Program-made: the position numbers and the translations under genes
The notes under the pieces: model-generated
Seen by the model: the letters and a program-made list of their open reading frames with translations, nothing else
The model's database searches: none
Told to the model about the DNA's origin: nothing
Shown: piece after piece, positions 1 through 7,420 of the stretch
Position numbering within the stretch: position 1 is the first letter of the stretch
Layout of the letters: each line of letters starts with the position of its first letter
NCBI GenBank assembly: GCA_049609625.1
Contig: JBMYYR010000033.1
Span: 1 to 23,188, forward strand
DNA from: JBMYYR01 sp049609625
GTDB lineage: Bacteria > Bacteroidota > Bacteroidia > Flavobacteriales > CAJXXR01
Length of the DNA stretch: 23,188 nucleotides
Direction: 5' to 3'

Positions 1-1
1 T

Positions 2-421
2 ATGTGCCATGAACCAATTAATGAGATGTTTTTTGAATATTATGAAGGCTTAGGTGGCGCACAAGGTATCGCCAGTGCCTCTACAGGTTTTTTTGAAATA
101 TTTTATGAATTAAAATCCGTCATAGATTCTGGTGGCGTAGTGGTTATGGGAGAACCTCTTAGTGTCATGGAGGTCGATCATCAGTCGCCAATTTTGTTTT
201 GGGTAAATACAGATAAGATATTAGAAATCAAGACTTCAGATAAATCTTCAGAACTAAATTCATATCGTATTTCTAATATCAACGGACAAGTATTGCGTTC
301 AGGAAACTTAAACCCAAATCAAACTCAGATAGAGTTGAGTGCCTATGCTTCTGGTCTGTATTTCTTGCATATTGCCTTAAGTAATGGTGAGCAAAAAACA
401 GAGAAGTTTATTTTGAATTAA
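2..421 (+). CDS. T9SS type A sorting domain-containing protein, 3' fragment
   Basis: This is the C-terminal part of a secreted protein; the gene probably continues past the left edge, so the ATG at position 2 is not a trustworthy start. Residues about 69-139 form a T9SS type A sorting domain: a short beta-rich module with the typical blocks YRISNINGQVLRSG, LSAYASGLYFLHI and a final EKFILN. In this family the domain directs a protein that has crossed the inner membrane to the type IX translocon, which exports it or anchors it at the surface and usually removes the tail. The preceding 65 residues do not resemble a domain I recognise, so the cargo function is unknown. It converges with mlaF, with only 65 bases between the stops and no clear terminator hairpin there. 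Confidence 0.8.
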   Translation: MCHEPINEMFFEYYEGLGGAQGIASASTGFFEIFYELKSVIDSGGVVVMGEPLSVMEVDHQSPILFWVNTDKILEIKTSDKSSELNSYRISNINGQVLRSGNLNPNQTQIELSAYASGLYFLHIALSNGEQKTEKFILN

Positions 422-486
422 GCTGCTCTGAAGCCTTAAGCCGAAAGCAATTCGCATCTAAAAGCGTTAGAAATCAATACATTGAA

Positions 487-1245
487 TTACTTCGCAGCCT
501 TACGAACACGCTTAAACAACTCCGAAGAAAAGACAAAGGATTCGATGTCTGGGTTGAGTTTGGTTGAAAACAAATCATCTTTCATGCCTTGCCAACGCAA
601 TTCGCCGTCCTTAATATAAATAATTTGCTCTCCAATTTCCATCACCGAGTTCATATCGTGGGTGTTTATCAGCGTGGTCATATTATTCTCTTTGGTGATG
701 TCTTTCAATAGATTGTCGATTACAATAGCCGTTTGAGGATCTAATCCAGAATTGGGCTCATCACAAAATAAGTATTTAGGTTTCAGAGCAATAGCTCGAG
801 CAATAGCCACCCGCTTTTGCATGCCGCCAGACGTCTCGGAAGGAAATTTAGAATTTGCTCCCGACAAATTAACTCGATCCAAGCATTCGTTTACGCGCTG
901 TTTTTGATCCCGGTAGGACAAGCCCGAAAACATCCGAAGTGGGAACATAATATTCTCCTCGATTGTCATCGAATCAAACAAAGCTCCACCCTGAAACACC
1001 ATGCCTATTTCTTGGCGAATAGTCTTTTTCGCTTTCCGCGAAAGCCCAACAAACGAACGATTGTCGTACATAATTTCGCCCGAACTGGGCTCAAACAAGC
1101 CTAAGAGACATTTAATAAAAACGGTTTTTCCCGAACCACTCGATCCGATAATCAAATTGCATTGACCCTGATCAAAACGGGTAGAAATTCCTTTAAGAAT
1201 TTCCTTGCCCTCAAACGATTTACGGAGCTGTTTTACTTCAATCAT
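487..1245 (-). CDS. mlaF: Mla/MCE-type ABC transporter ATP-binding protein (MlaF-like)
   Basis: Cytoplasmic ATPase of a lipid-transport ABC system that moves phospholipids between inner and outer membrane. The 252-residue protein has every nucleotide-binding motif: Walker A GSSGSGKT (34-41), Q-loop glutamine near 85, signature SGGMQKR (139-145), Walker B YLFCDEP (158-164) and an H-loop histidine in NTHD near 195. Its closest family is MlaF/Mkl, inferred mainly from the MlaE-type permease upstream. The start ATG overlaps the permease stop by one base (TAATG), so the two are probably translationally coupled. No MCE-domain gene (mlaD) follows: the next gene is on the other strand. The substrate-binding MCE subunit must therefore be encoded elsewhere. 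Confidence 0.88.
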   Translation of the reverse strand: MIEVKQLRKSFEGKEILKGISTRFDQGQCNLIIGSSGSGKTVFIKCLLGLFEPSSGEIMYDNRSFVGLSRKAKKTIRQEIGMVFQGGALFDSMTIEENIMFPLRMFSGLSYRDQKQRVNECLDRVNLSGANSKFPSETSGGMQKRVAIARAIALKPKYLFCDEPNSGLDPQTAIVIDNLLKDITKENNMTTLINTHDMNSVMEIGEQIIYIKDGELRWQGMKDDLFSTKLNPDIESFVFSSELFKRVRKAAK

Positions 1246-1985
1246 TAGCTTAAAAAAATATTGGTGAGAAGCAAGTTAAAGAAAATAATAAAAATCGATG
1301 TATTCACTACAGCCTTCGTACTTGATTTTCCGATACCCAAAGCACCTCCTGTCGTGTAGTAACCGTAATAGGCTGGAATAGTAACAATTAGAAAAGAAAA
1401 AATAACGGTTTTGGACATAGCATAAAGGTATTTTCCCAATTCAAAATCGGTTTGTAGTCCCATAATAAATTCCGACGAAGTGGTTACGCCAGCAAAAATA
1501 GAAGCCATCCAACCGCCAGCAATACCTATCAAAATACTCAGTGTAACGATAAATGGATTGATGATAACGAGGGCTACAATTTTAGGAAAAATAAGATAGC
1601 CCGACGAATTAATACCCATAATTTCGAGAGCGTCAATCTGTTCGGTTACGCGCATCGTTCCGATACCCGAGGCAATATATGAACCCACTTTTCCTGCCAA
1701 AAGCAGACTAATGATTGTGGGCGAAAACTCCAAAAGAATGGATTCTCGAGTGGCAAAACCTATGAGGTATCTGGGAATAAACGGGCTTTCGATATTGCTC
1801 GCCGTTTGGATAGTAAGCACGGCGCCAACAAAAACCGAAACAAACGCTACAAAACCAATCGAACGAATACCAAGCTCGTACATTTCGTTAATAATTTGCT
1901 CATAATACACACGTCGTTTCTCAGCACGCTGAAAAGACCTGAGTATCAATTGAGTATATTCTCCAACAGGAGTAATTAATTTCAT
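1245..1985 (-). CDS. mlaE: MlaE-family ABC transporter permease
   Basis: Inner-membrane permease partner of the adjacent ATPase. The hallmark of the MlaE (former DUF140) family is present as EQIDALEIMGI followed by a long hydrophobic stretch, and the protein has about five to six predicted membrane segments and an amphipathic N-terminus. An in-frame GTG seven codons upstream (2006) would lengthen it, but I prefer the ATG at 1985 (MKLITPVGEY), which gives 246 residues, close to the usual family length. It is the first gene of a two-gene unit with mlaF. The family moves phospholipids with an MCE protein in the periplasm; direction and exact lipid cannot be told from sequence. Confidence 0.87.
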   Translation of the reverse strand: MKLITPVGEYTQLILRSFQRAEKRRVYYEQIINEMYELGIRSIGFVAFVSVFVGAVLTIQTASNIESPFIPRYLIGFATRESILLEFSPTIISLLLAGKVGSYIASGIGTMRVTEQIDALEIMGINSSGYLIFPKIVALVIINPFIVTLSILIGIAGGWMASIFAGVTTSSEFIMGLQTDFELGKYLYAMSKTVIFSFLIVTIPAYYGYYTTGGALGIGKSSTKAVVNTSIFIIFFNLLLTNIFLS

Positions 1986-2016
1986 AGTTTTAGTTGAATA
2001 AAGCACAAGAAATTGA

Positions 2017-2049
2017 TTGAGAAAAAATCAATTAAAAAGCTTATCTTTG
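2017..2049 (+). promoter_or_regulatory. Candidate Bacteroidota promoter for the lipoprotein-manC operon
   Basis: TATCTTTG at 2042-2049 exactly fits the Bacteroidota -7 pattern TAnnTTTG. TTG at 2017-2019 could serve as the -33 element, with a 22-base spacer that is slightly long. The following ATG is at 2072, giving a short leader of roughly 15-20 bases. Pattern match only. Confidence 0.45.
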
Positions 2050-2064
2050 TTTTCTTAAAAAATC

Positions 2065-2072
2065 CAAATTTA
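2065..2072 (-). promoter_or_regulatory. Possible -7 element for mlaE-mlaF
   Basis: On the minus strand this reads TAAATTTG, which matches TAnnTTTG, about 80 bases upstream of the mlaE ATG. No convincing -33 element lies at the right distance, and the region is AT-rich, so a chance match is quite possible. If real, it faces the plus-strand promoter at 2017-2049 in an overlapping divergent arrangement. Confidence 0.25.
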
Positions 2073-2212
2073 TGAACAAAAAATCAATACTAGCCTATAT
2101 TTTTGTTTTTGTCTGCCTAAGCGCTCTTTTATCTTCTTGTAAAATAAAAGATTGTGGCTGTCCAGGCACCAGCGAACTCCAGCAAAACCAACATCAGACT
2201 CCTATAGCCTAA
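2072..2212 (+). CDS. Small predicted lipoprotein (46 aa) coupled to manC
   Basis: A short gene of 46 codons. The product begins MNKKSILAYIFVFVCL, a lysine-containing n-region plus hydrophobic core, and reaches a lipobox ending LLSSC with Cys23 as the predicted lipid-modified residue. The mature peptide is only about 24 residues and starts CKIKDCGCPGT, with two further cysteines in a CGCP motif, then a polar glutamine-rich tail. The stop overlaps the manC start in TAATG, so the two are probably translationally coupled. A good -7 element lies just upstream. Lgt, which would add the lipid, is encoded elsewhere in this window. I do not recognise a function; the CGCP motif could bind metal or form a disulfide, but that is inference. 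A non-coding leader is the alternative, less likely given the intact signal sequence and coupling. Confidence 0.7.
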   Translation: MNKKSILAYIFVFVCLSALLSSCKIKDCGCPGTSELQQNQHQTPIA

Positions 2213-3267
2213 TGGAATTATTCGGATTAGTATTAGCCGGAGGTATCGGTTCGCGCCTTTGGCCCCTGAGCACCAAAGCAAAACCTAAACAATTTGTTGA
2301 TGTACTGGGCTGCGGAAAATCTCTTATTCAGCTAACGCACAGCAGATTAAGCAAATTCATACCAGAACAACAAATTTGTTATCTAACCAATTCTGACTAT
2401 ACATCTCAATTGGCTAATCAGCTCAATATCAGCAATAAAGCTCTAATTTTTGAAGAGCCCTGCATGCGCAATACAGCCCCTGCCCTAGCCTTGGCTTCCT
2501 ATAAATTATATAAACAAAATCCGGATGCTAATCTGTTGGTCTGCCCGTCCGATCAGCTCATTAACAAACCTGAAGTTTTTGAAAAAGCCTGCCGAACAGC
2601 CTTTGATTTTGTAGAAAATAATGATGCTTTAGTAACCTTTGGTGTACAGCCAAACCATCCAAATACTGGCTATGGCTACATTCAGTTTGATGAACAAAAA
2701 AGCGATGTGAAATCCGTTAAGAGATTTACAGAAAAGCCTGATTTAGAGACAGCTAATCGTTTTTTGAATTCGGGAGATTACCTTTGGAATGCAGGAATTT
2801 TTGTTTGGAAAGCCAGTTATTTTGTTAGTCTGATTAGGAAATTTATGCCCGAAATGGCTCAGATTTTTGATGATAATTTAGAGGCTTTAAATACCGAAAA
2901 AGAAACTGAGTTTTTAGACAAATATTACGCTACGTTTCCTAAAATTTCCATCGATTTTGCTCTGCTCGAAAAAGCCGATTCTATCCACGTGATTCCCGTT
3001 GATATGGATTGGGATGACTTAGGTTCGTTTCAATCTATTAGCGAAAGAGCTGAAAAAACGGCTCAGGACAATATTGTTATCGGAAAAAGTCAAGTTACCG
3101 AAATAGAATCAACAAATTCGTTCGTTTTTAATGAAACCACCGAAGACGTTTTGCTCTATGGCGTTGATGACATTGCGGTATTGAGAGCAAATGGTAAATT
3201 GGTTATTTGTTCAAAAACTAAACTTTCTGAACTGAAAGCTACAGCTCAAAAACACAAGCTAGTTTAG
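2212..3267 (+). CDS. manC: Mannose-1-phosphate guanylyltransferase
   Basis: Makes GDP-mannose from mannose 1-phosphate and GTP in the cytoplasm, supplying polysaccharide, lipopolysaccharide or glycoprotein glycan synthesis. The nucleotidyltransferase signature is at residues 8-27 (LAGGIGSRLWPLS then KPKQF); PSDQ (112-115), FTEKPD (172-177) and WNAGIFVW (192-199) follow in the usual order. At 351 residues it is the single-domain form, without the fused phosphomannose isomerase found in longer bifunctional enzymes. A longer in-frame reading from 2152 exists, but the ATG at 2212 places the signature at the normal distance from the N-terminus and gives a TAATG overlap with the small lipoprotein. 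The DUF389 gene follows after 20 bases. Confidence 0.92.
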   Translation: MELFGLVLAGGIGSRLWPLSTKAKPKQFVDVLGCGKSLIQLTHSRLSKFIPEQQICYLTNSDYTSQLANQLNISNKALIFEEPCMRNTAPALALASYKLYKQNPDANLLVCPSDQLINKPEVFEKACRTAFDFVENNDALVTFGVQPNHPNTGYGYIQFDEQKSDVKSVKRFTEKPDLETANRFLNSGDYLWNAGIFVWKASYFVSLIRKFMPEMAQIFDDNLEALNTEKETEFLDKYYATFPKISIDFALLEKADSIHVIPVDMDWDDLGSFQSISERAEKTAQDNIVIGKSQVTEIESTNSFVFNETTEDVLLYGVDDIAVLRANGKLVICSKTKLSELKATAQKHKLV

Positions 3268-3287
3268 GTCAAAAAAAGACCCTTGAT

Positions 3288-4847
3288 ATGGAAGAATTAC
3301 CCACGAACCATCAAAAACAAGAACCGAGTAGTTTGGCTACAGAAAAGGGGCAATCGACTGAAAATCAGTCTAAAAAAATTCAAGAAACATCTGCCCAAAA
3401 AGCCAAAGCTAGTTTTTTTGACAGCCTCTCCAACGGATTTGTCTATTTTAGAGAATTACTAAATCTTCAAATCGGGGCCGACAAACAAGCTACCATAACT
3501 CGAATAAAAGCTGACATTGGCTTCAAAGGCGCAACAGTCTGGGTATTAGTCTGTTCGATTTTTATAGCCTCCATCGGTCTAAATGTCAATTCGACCGCCG
3601 TTATTATTGGAGCCATGCTTATTTCGCCACTCATGGGGCCAATTTTAGGAATCGGACTGGCTTTAGGAACTTATGACTGGGAAACACTCAAGCTGAGTTT
3701 GAGGTCGCTCGGCGTAGCCACTTTTTTCTCTATCCTGACGGCTTTTATTTTCTTTTTGGTTTCACCAATTAAAGAAATAACGCCCGAACTGAGTGCCCGA
3801 ACCGAGCCCCATTTATTTGACGCACTGATTGGGATTTTTGGCGGATTGGCTGGTATTATTGCACTGAGCCGAAAAGAAAAAACCAATGTTATACCCGGTG
3901 TTGCTATCGCAACTGCCTTAATGCCACCACTTTGCACAGCAGGCTACGGTCTAGCTAGTGGCAATTTAGATATTTTTCTTGGCGCGTTCTATCTCTATTT
4001 CCTCAACTCTTTCTTTATCTGTATAGCCACTTTTTTTATAGTTCGATTGCTCAATATCCCCGTTAAAGAGTTTTTGGACCCAAAGCGCGAAACGACCGTC
4101 AAGCGGTCTATTGCCTTCTTCACTCTACTTCTGCTCATTCCAAGCACATTCATTTTTATCAACATTACGCGTAAATTGCGTTTTGAAACCTCAGCCAAAA
4201 CATTTATTGCTGAACATATTGTGTTTGAAGACACTAAAATTGCAAATACAAACCTAGCTTACGGCGATTCTGTTTCAGAAATTTCACTCGTTCTTTTCGG
4301 AAACCACGTACCAAAATCGGTCATAAAATTGTGGGAAGACAAACTAAAGAAAACAGATTATTTGGACCAAACGACGCTAAAAATCATTCAAAATGACGAT
4401 GTTTCGGGTGATTTTGAGATGATGAAAGAAGAAATGATGCAAGATGTGTATCAAAACACCTTAGACGAACTGAAACTAAAACAAGCCGAACTGGAGCAAG
4501 TAAAAACCTCTTTGTCCAAAAAACAACAGTCCGAAACGGTACTCAAAGACGTTTTGAGTGAACTCAAAAAACTCCACCCCGAAGTGAGCCAAATCTATCT
4601 AGGCAAACACATCGAAAGCGAAACTCAAAATATTGACAATCAAGTTATTGTAGTATTTGTTTTAGATCCAAAACACTTCAGAATTGTTGAACTACAAAAA
4701 GCAAACATTGTTGAATATCTAAAAGTTAGATTCAAAAAAGAGCATGTTCAACTTATCTTGCAACCAACAGCCAACTTTCGGTTCGATTCTGAAGTAGAAA
4801 TAAAATCAGAAACTGATTTTAGTGATTCTAATCTGATTAATAATTAA
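3288..4847 (+). CDS. DUF389 family multi-pass membrane protein with C-terminal coiled coil
   Basis: Belongs to the DUF389 (conserved hydrophobic domain) family, shown by the block STAVIIGAMLISPLMGPILG (102-121) and by the further block around residues 185-217 with GLAGIIALSR and ATALMPPLC. The first 60 residues are polar and disordered-looking. Residues about 84-300 hold six or seven membrane segments. A soluble C-terminal part follows, with a likely coiled coil at about 378-430 rich in E, K, L and Q, and then a small alpha/beta region. The family has no firmly established function. The stop is immediately followed by the rsmE start (TAAATG), so it belongs to the same transcript. Confidence 0.85.
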   Translation: MEELPTNHQKQEPSSLATEKGQSTENQSKKIQETSAQKAKASFFDSLSNGFVYFRELLNLQIGADKQATITRIKADIGFKGATVWVLVCSIFIASIGLNVNSTAVIIGAMLISPLMGPILGIGLALGTYDWETLKLSLRSLGVATFFSILTAFIFFLVSPIKEITPELSARTEPHLFDALIGIFGGLAGIIALSRKEKTNVIPGVAIATALMPPLCTAGYGLASGNLDIFLGAFYLYFLNSFFICIATFFIVRLLNIPVKEFLDPKRETTVKRSIAFFTLLLLIPSTFIFINITRKLRFETSAKTFIAEHIVFEDTKIANTNLAYGDSVSEISLVLFGNHVPKSVIKLWEDKLKKTDYLDQTTLKIIQNDDVSGDFEMMKEEMMQDVYQNTLDELKLKQAELEQVKTSLSKKQQSETVLKDVLSELKKLHPEVSQIYLGKHIESETQNIDNQVIVVFVLDPKHFRIVELQKANIVEYLKVRFKKEHVQLILQPTANFRFDSEVEIKSETDFSDSNLINN

Positions 4848-5552
4848 ATGCGATTATTCTACACCCCAAATTTTTCAGCTCAAAACAATCAACTTTCCGA
4901 AAGCGAAAGTCAGCATTGTTTGCGAGTTTTGAGAATGAAATCAGGAGAACGTATTCAAGTTACCGATGGTAAAGGGAAGGTATTTTCAGGTTCAATTTCG
5001 ATTTTATCTAAAGCTGTTTTTCTTGAAGTTGATGAAGAACAGGTCGTTGACAATACCCGAAATTATTACCTTCATCTTGCGATTTCACCAACAAAACAGA
5101 TTGAACGATTGGAGTGGTTTTTGGAAAAAGCGACCGAAATAGGCATCGATGAAATCAGTTTAATTCAAACCCAAAACAGCGAAAGAAAGCGTGTTCGGAT
5201 GGACAGACTAGAACGTATTTTAGTTTCTGCCATGAAACAATCTAAACAATATCGATTACCAAAACTAAATGATTTACAGTCATTTAGTGAATTTATGAAC
5301 CTTGATTTTTCGGAAAGCCAGAATTGGATTAGCCATTGCGATGGTAATTTTGAAAGACAAATCATCAAAAATGAAGATCCGAAACAGAATATTTGCATAC
5401 TCATTGGGCCCGAAGGCGATTTTTCTCCACAAGAAATCGAGCAAGCTTATCAAGCTAAATTTCGAGGTTTGAGACTGGGAGACAATAGATTACGAACAGA
5501 AACTGCTGGCATTGTTGCCTGCCAATTGATTCAAAGTTTACATTATGACTAG
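4848..5552 (+). CDS. rsmE: 16S rRNA (uracil-1498-N3)-methyltransferase RsmE
   Basis: Methylates N3 of U1498 in 16S rRNA using S-adenosylmethionine. The 234-residue protein has the family layout: an N-terminal PUA-like RNA-binding part with HCLRVLRMKSGE (23-34), and a C-terminal SPOUT (knotted) methyltransferase domain with ATEIGIDEI (95-103), IGPEGDFS (186-193) and LGDNRLRTETA (210-220), which build the SAM-binding knot. Length and motifs are normal. The start abuts the stop of the DUF389 gene with no gap, and its own end overlaps the next gene by 8 bases, both signs of a single operon. Confidence 0.95.
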   Translation: MRLFYTPNFSAQNNQLSESESQHCLRVLRMKSGERIQVTDGKGKVFSGSISILSKAVFLEVDEEQVVDNTRNYYLHLAISPTKQIERLEWFLEKATEIGIDEISLIQTQNSERKRVRMDRLERILVSAMKQSKQYRLPKLNDLQSFSEFMNLDFSESQNWISHCDGNFERQIIKNEDPKQNICILIGPEGDFSPQEIEQAYQAKFRGLRLGDNRLRTETAGIVACQLIQSLHYD

Positions 5553-6195
5553 ATTATTTTCACTTCTCTTTTTTGCTTTGATTTGTATGTCGGCAGATGC
5601 ACCGAGTAAAATCAAATTTGGCGTTTTGAAGTATCAAGGTGGTGGCGATTGGTATGCCAATCCGAGTTCGGTTAAAAACCTTATTGCCTTCTGCAACAGT
5701 GAGTTAGGAATGAATATCAACCAAACCTATGATTACGTCGAAGTGGCTTCTGTTGAGCTTCATCATTATCCATTTATTCACATGACAGGGCATGGAAATG
5801 TGGTTTTTTCTTCCAAAGAAGTTGAAAATCTGAGGACGTATTTATTGTCGGGTGGGTTTCTCCATATTGATGATAATTATGGCATGGATCCATTCATCAG
5901 ACCCGAAATGAAAAAGGTATTTCCTGAATTAGATTGGAAAGAATTACCTTTTAGTCATCCTATTTTTCATCAACAGTTTAATTTTGAAAATGGACTTCCA
6001 AAAATTCACGAACACGACAATAAACCACCGCAAGCCTTTGGTTTAGAACACAATGGACGTTTGGTTTGTTTGTATACCTACGAATGTGATTTGGGCGATG
6101 GCTGGGAAGATCAAGCAGTGCACAAAGATAGTGATGAAATCCGAAAAAAGGCTTTGCAAATGGGTGCAAATATCATTGAATATATTTTTCAATAA
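5545..6195 (+). CDS. DUF4159 domain-containing exported protein
   Basis: A 216-residue protein with an N-terminal signal peptide (hydrophobic core LFSLLFFALICM, probable cleavage after SADA; the Cys14 context ALIC is not a good lipobox). The rest is one DUF4159 domain beginning KFGVLKYQGGGDWYANP and including HMTGHGNVVFS, GGFLHIDDNYG and FSHPIFH. The fold is thought to resemble glutamine-amidotransferase-like domains, and in many genomes DUF4159 proteins accompany MoxR/von Willebrand clusters; neither is seen here. No function is established. It overlaps the end of rsmE by 8 bases, which implies cotranscription. Confidence 0.85.
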   Translation: MTRLFSLLFFALICMSADAPSKIKFGVLKYQGGGDWYANPSSVKNLIAFCNSELGMNINQTYDYVEVASVELHHYPFIHMTGHGNVVFSSKEVENLRTYLLSGGFLHIDDNYGMDPFIRPEMKKVFPELDWKELPFSHPIFHQQFNFENGLPKIHEHDNKPPQAFGLEHNGRLVCLYTYECDLGDGWEDQAVHKDSDEIRKKALQMGANIIEYIFQ

Positions 6196-6209
6196 GCTGA
6201 TAATCAGTT

Positions 6210-7391
6210 ATGAACAATACATTCTCGCCACTTACCGAAGAAGAAAAACAATGTATTGAGGAATTTGGAAATCAAAATCCGAAAGACCTCTATTTCAAAG
6301 CCAATCAACCTCAGTTAAGTTTCAAAAAAGTGGCAGCTCAGATCGAAAAACGTCAAAAACTGAGAAAAAAACTACCAACTTGGACAGCCAATTTAGATGT
6401 TTTTTTTCCACATCAATTAGCTTTAGAGCAATGCAGTTCGGAAGCTTTAGCAAATTATAAAGCCTCAAAAATTGAAAAAGGCACTGCTTTTATTGACCTT
6501 ACGGGCGGTTTTGGTTTGGATGCTTGGGCGTTTTCTTCTCGATTTGAATCTTCGATTTATGTGGAACAGCAAAGCGATTTAGTGGAACTCGCTAAACATA
6601 ATTTCAATGTTTTGGATGCTAACATTCAAGTTGTTGAGGGAAATGGCATCGATGTGCTGACTAAAACAAATTCAACATTCGACCTTATTTACCTTGATCC
6701 AGCTCGGCGAAAGCAAGACAAAAAAGTATTCCGATTAGAAGATTGCGAACCCAATCTGATTGAACATCAAGATGTGTTGTTGAGTAAAACGAAATTGCTG
6801 ATGGCAAAACACTCGCCTTTGGTGGATTTAGATTACTTAAAATCAACCTTAAAACATCTAATCAAAATAGAAGTTTTGGCGCTGCATAATGAATGTAAAG
6901 AAATCTTGACTTTTCAATCAAAATCAACACAAGTTGATTTTGAAACAGAAGCTATTAATTTGATTAATAATGATTTAACACAAACCTACAAAAAGACAAC
7001 ACATCCAACTTGCGCCATAAATTCTGAACCAAAAACGTATATTTACATTCCAAATGTGGCTTTGCTAAAAGCACAAATGAGTGAGCAAATAGCTGTCGAT
7101 TTTAAGCTTTCAAAATTTGCCACGTCTTGTCATTTTTACCTTTCAGATGACTATCACAAAACCTATCCGGGGCGTTGTTTTAAAGTCGAATCTGTGTTTG
7201 ATAATTTGAAAGATTTAAAGAAAAAAGTGAAAGGCAAACGGCGAGAAGTTATCTGTAAACATGCCGTTTTGACACCCGAAGAACTGAAAAAGAAAACGGC
7301 TTTGCGCTTTGGTTCGGACGAAGCTTTTGTATTGGCTGGAAAAAACCAAAATCAAAAGATGATCTATTTTGATTGCATCCGTCAAGATTAG
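6210..7391 (+). CDS. Class I SAM-dependent methyltransferase with THUMP-like domain
   Basis: A 393-residue predicted RNA methyltransferase. The SAM-binding motif I is DLTGGFG (96-102), preceded by a helical N-terminal region with PTWTANLDVFFPHQL; the acidic residue ending strand 2 is in YVEQQ near 119, and motif IV is YLDPARR (161-167). The C-terminal 130 residues, with the lysine-rich LKKKVKGKRREVICKH stretch, correspond to the THUMP-like RNA-binding part seen in Bacteroidota homologues. The exact target nucleotide is not known to me. The DPARR motif is of the DPPR type that suits methylation of a base nitrogen or carbon, which is inference. It starts 14 bases after the DUF4159 gene, and its last codons contain a promoter-like sequence for the next gene. 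Confidence 0.85.
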   Translation: MNNTFSPLTEEEKQCIEEFGNQNPKDLYFKANQPQLSFKKVAAQIEKRQKLRKKLPTWTANLDVFFPHQLALEQCSSEALANYKASKIEKGTAFIDLTGGFGLDAWAFSSRFESSIYVEQQSDLVELAKHNFNVLDANIQVVEGNGIDVLTKTNSTFDLIYLDPARRKQDKKVFRLEDCEPNLIEHQDVLLSKTKLLMAKHSPLVDLDYLKSTLKHLIKIEVLALHNECKEILTFQSKSTQVDFETEAINLINNDLTQTYKKTTHPTCAINSEPKTYIYIPNVALLKAQMSEQIAVDFKLSKFATSCHFYLSDDYHKTYPGRCFKVESVFDNLKDLKKKVKGKRREVICKHAVLTPEELKKKTALRFGSDEAFVLAGKNQNQKMIYFDCIRQD

Positions 7392-7399
7392 TATCTTTG
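7368..7399 (+). promoter_or_regulatory. Bacteroidota-type promoter inside the 3' end of the THUMP-like gene
   Basis: TTTG at 7368-7371, a 20-base spacer, then TATCTTTG at 7392-7399 matches the Bacteroidota pattern TTTG-N19-20-TAnnTTTG almost ideally. The ATG of the next gene is at 7421, leaving a leader of about 15-17 bases. It should let the beta-lactamase-fold gene, mnmE and the deaminase gene be transcribed separately from the upstream operon. Confidence 0.55.
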
Positions 7400-7420
7400 T
7401 GTTTTCCCAAAATCTATTTT

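Noticed and set aside
422..486. Possible terminator between the T9SS gene and mlaF
   Set aside because: No stem longer than a few bases followed by a T run could be found.
2152..2211. Longer N-terminus for manC
   Set aside because: The 20 extra codons overlap the small lipoprotein in another frame and do not look like a nucleotidyltransferase N-terminus; the TAATG-coupled ATG at 2212 fits the family better.
7373..7420. Longer N-terminus for the beta-lactamase-fold gene
   Set aside because: It would precede the signal peptide with 16 polar residues and run through the promoter and the end of the upstream gene.
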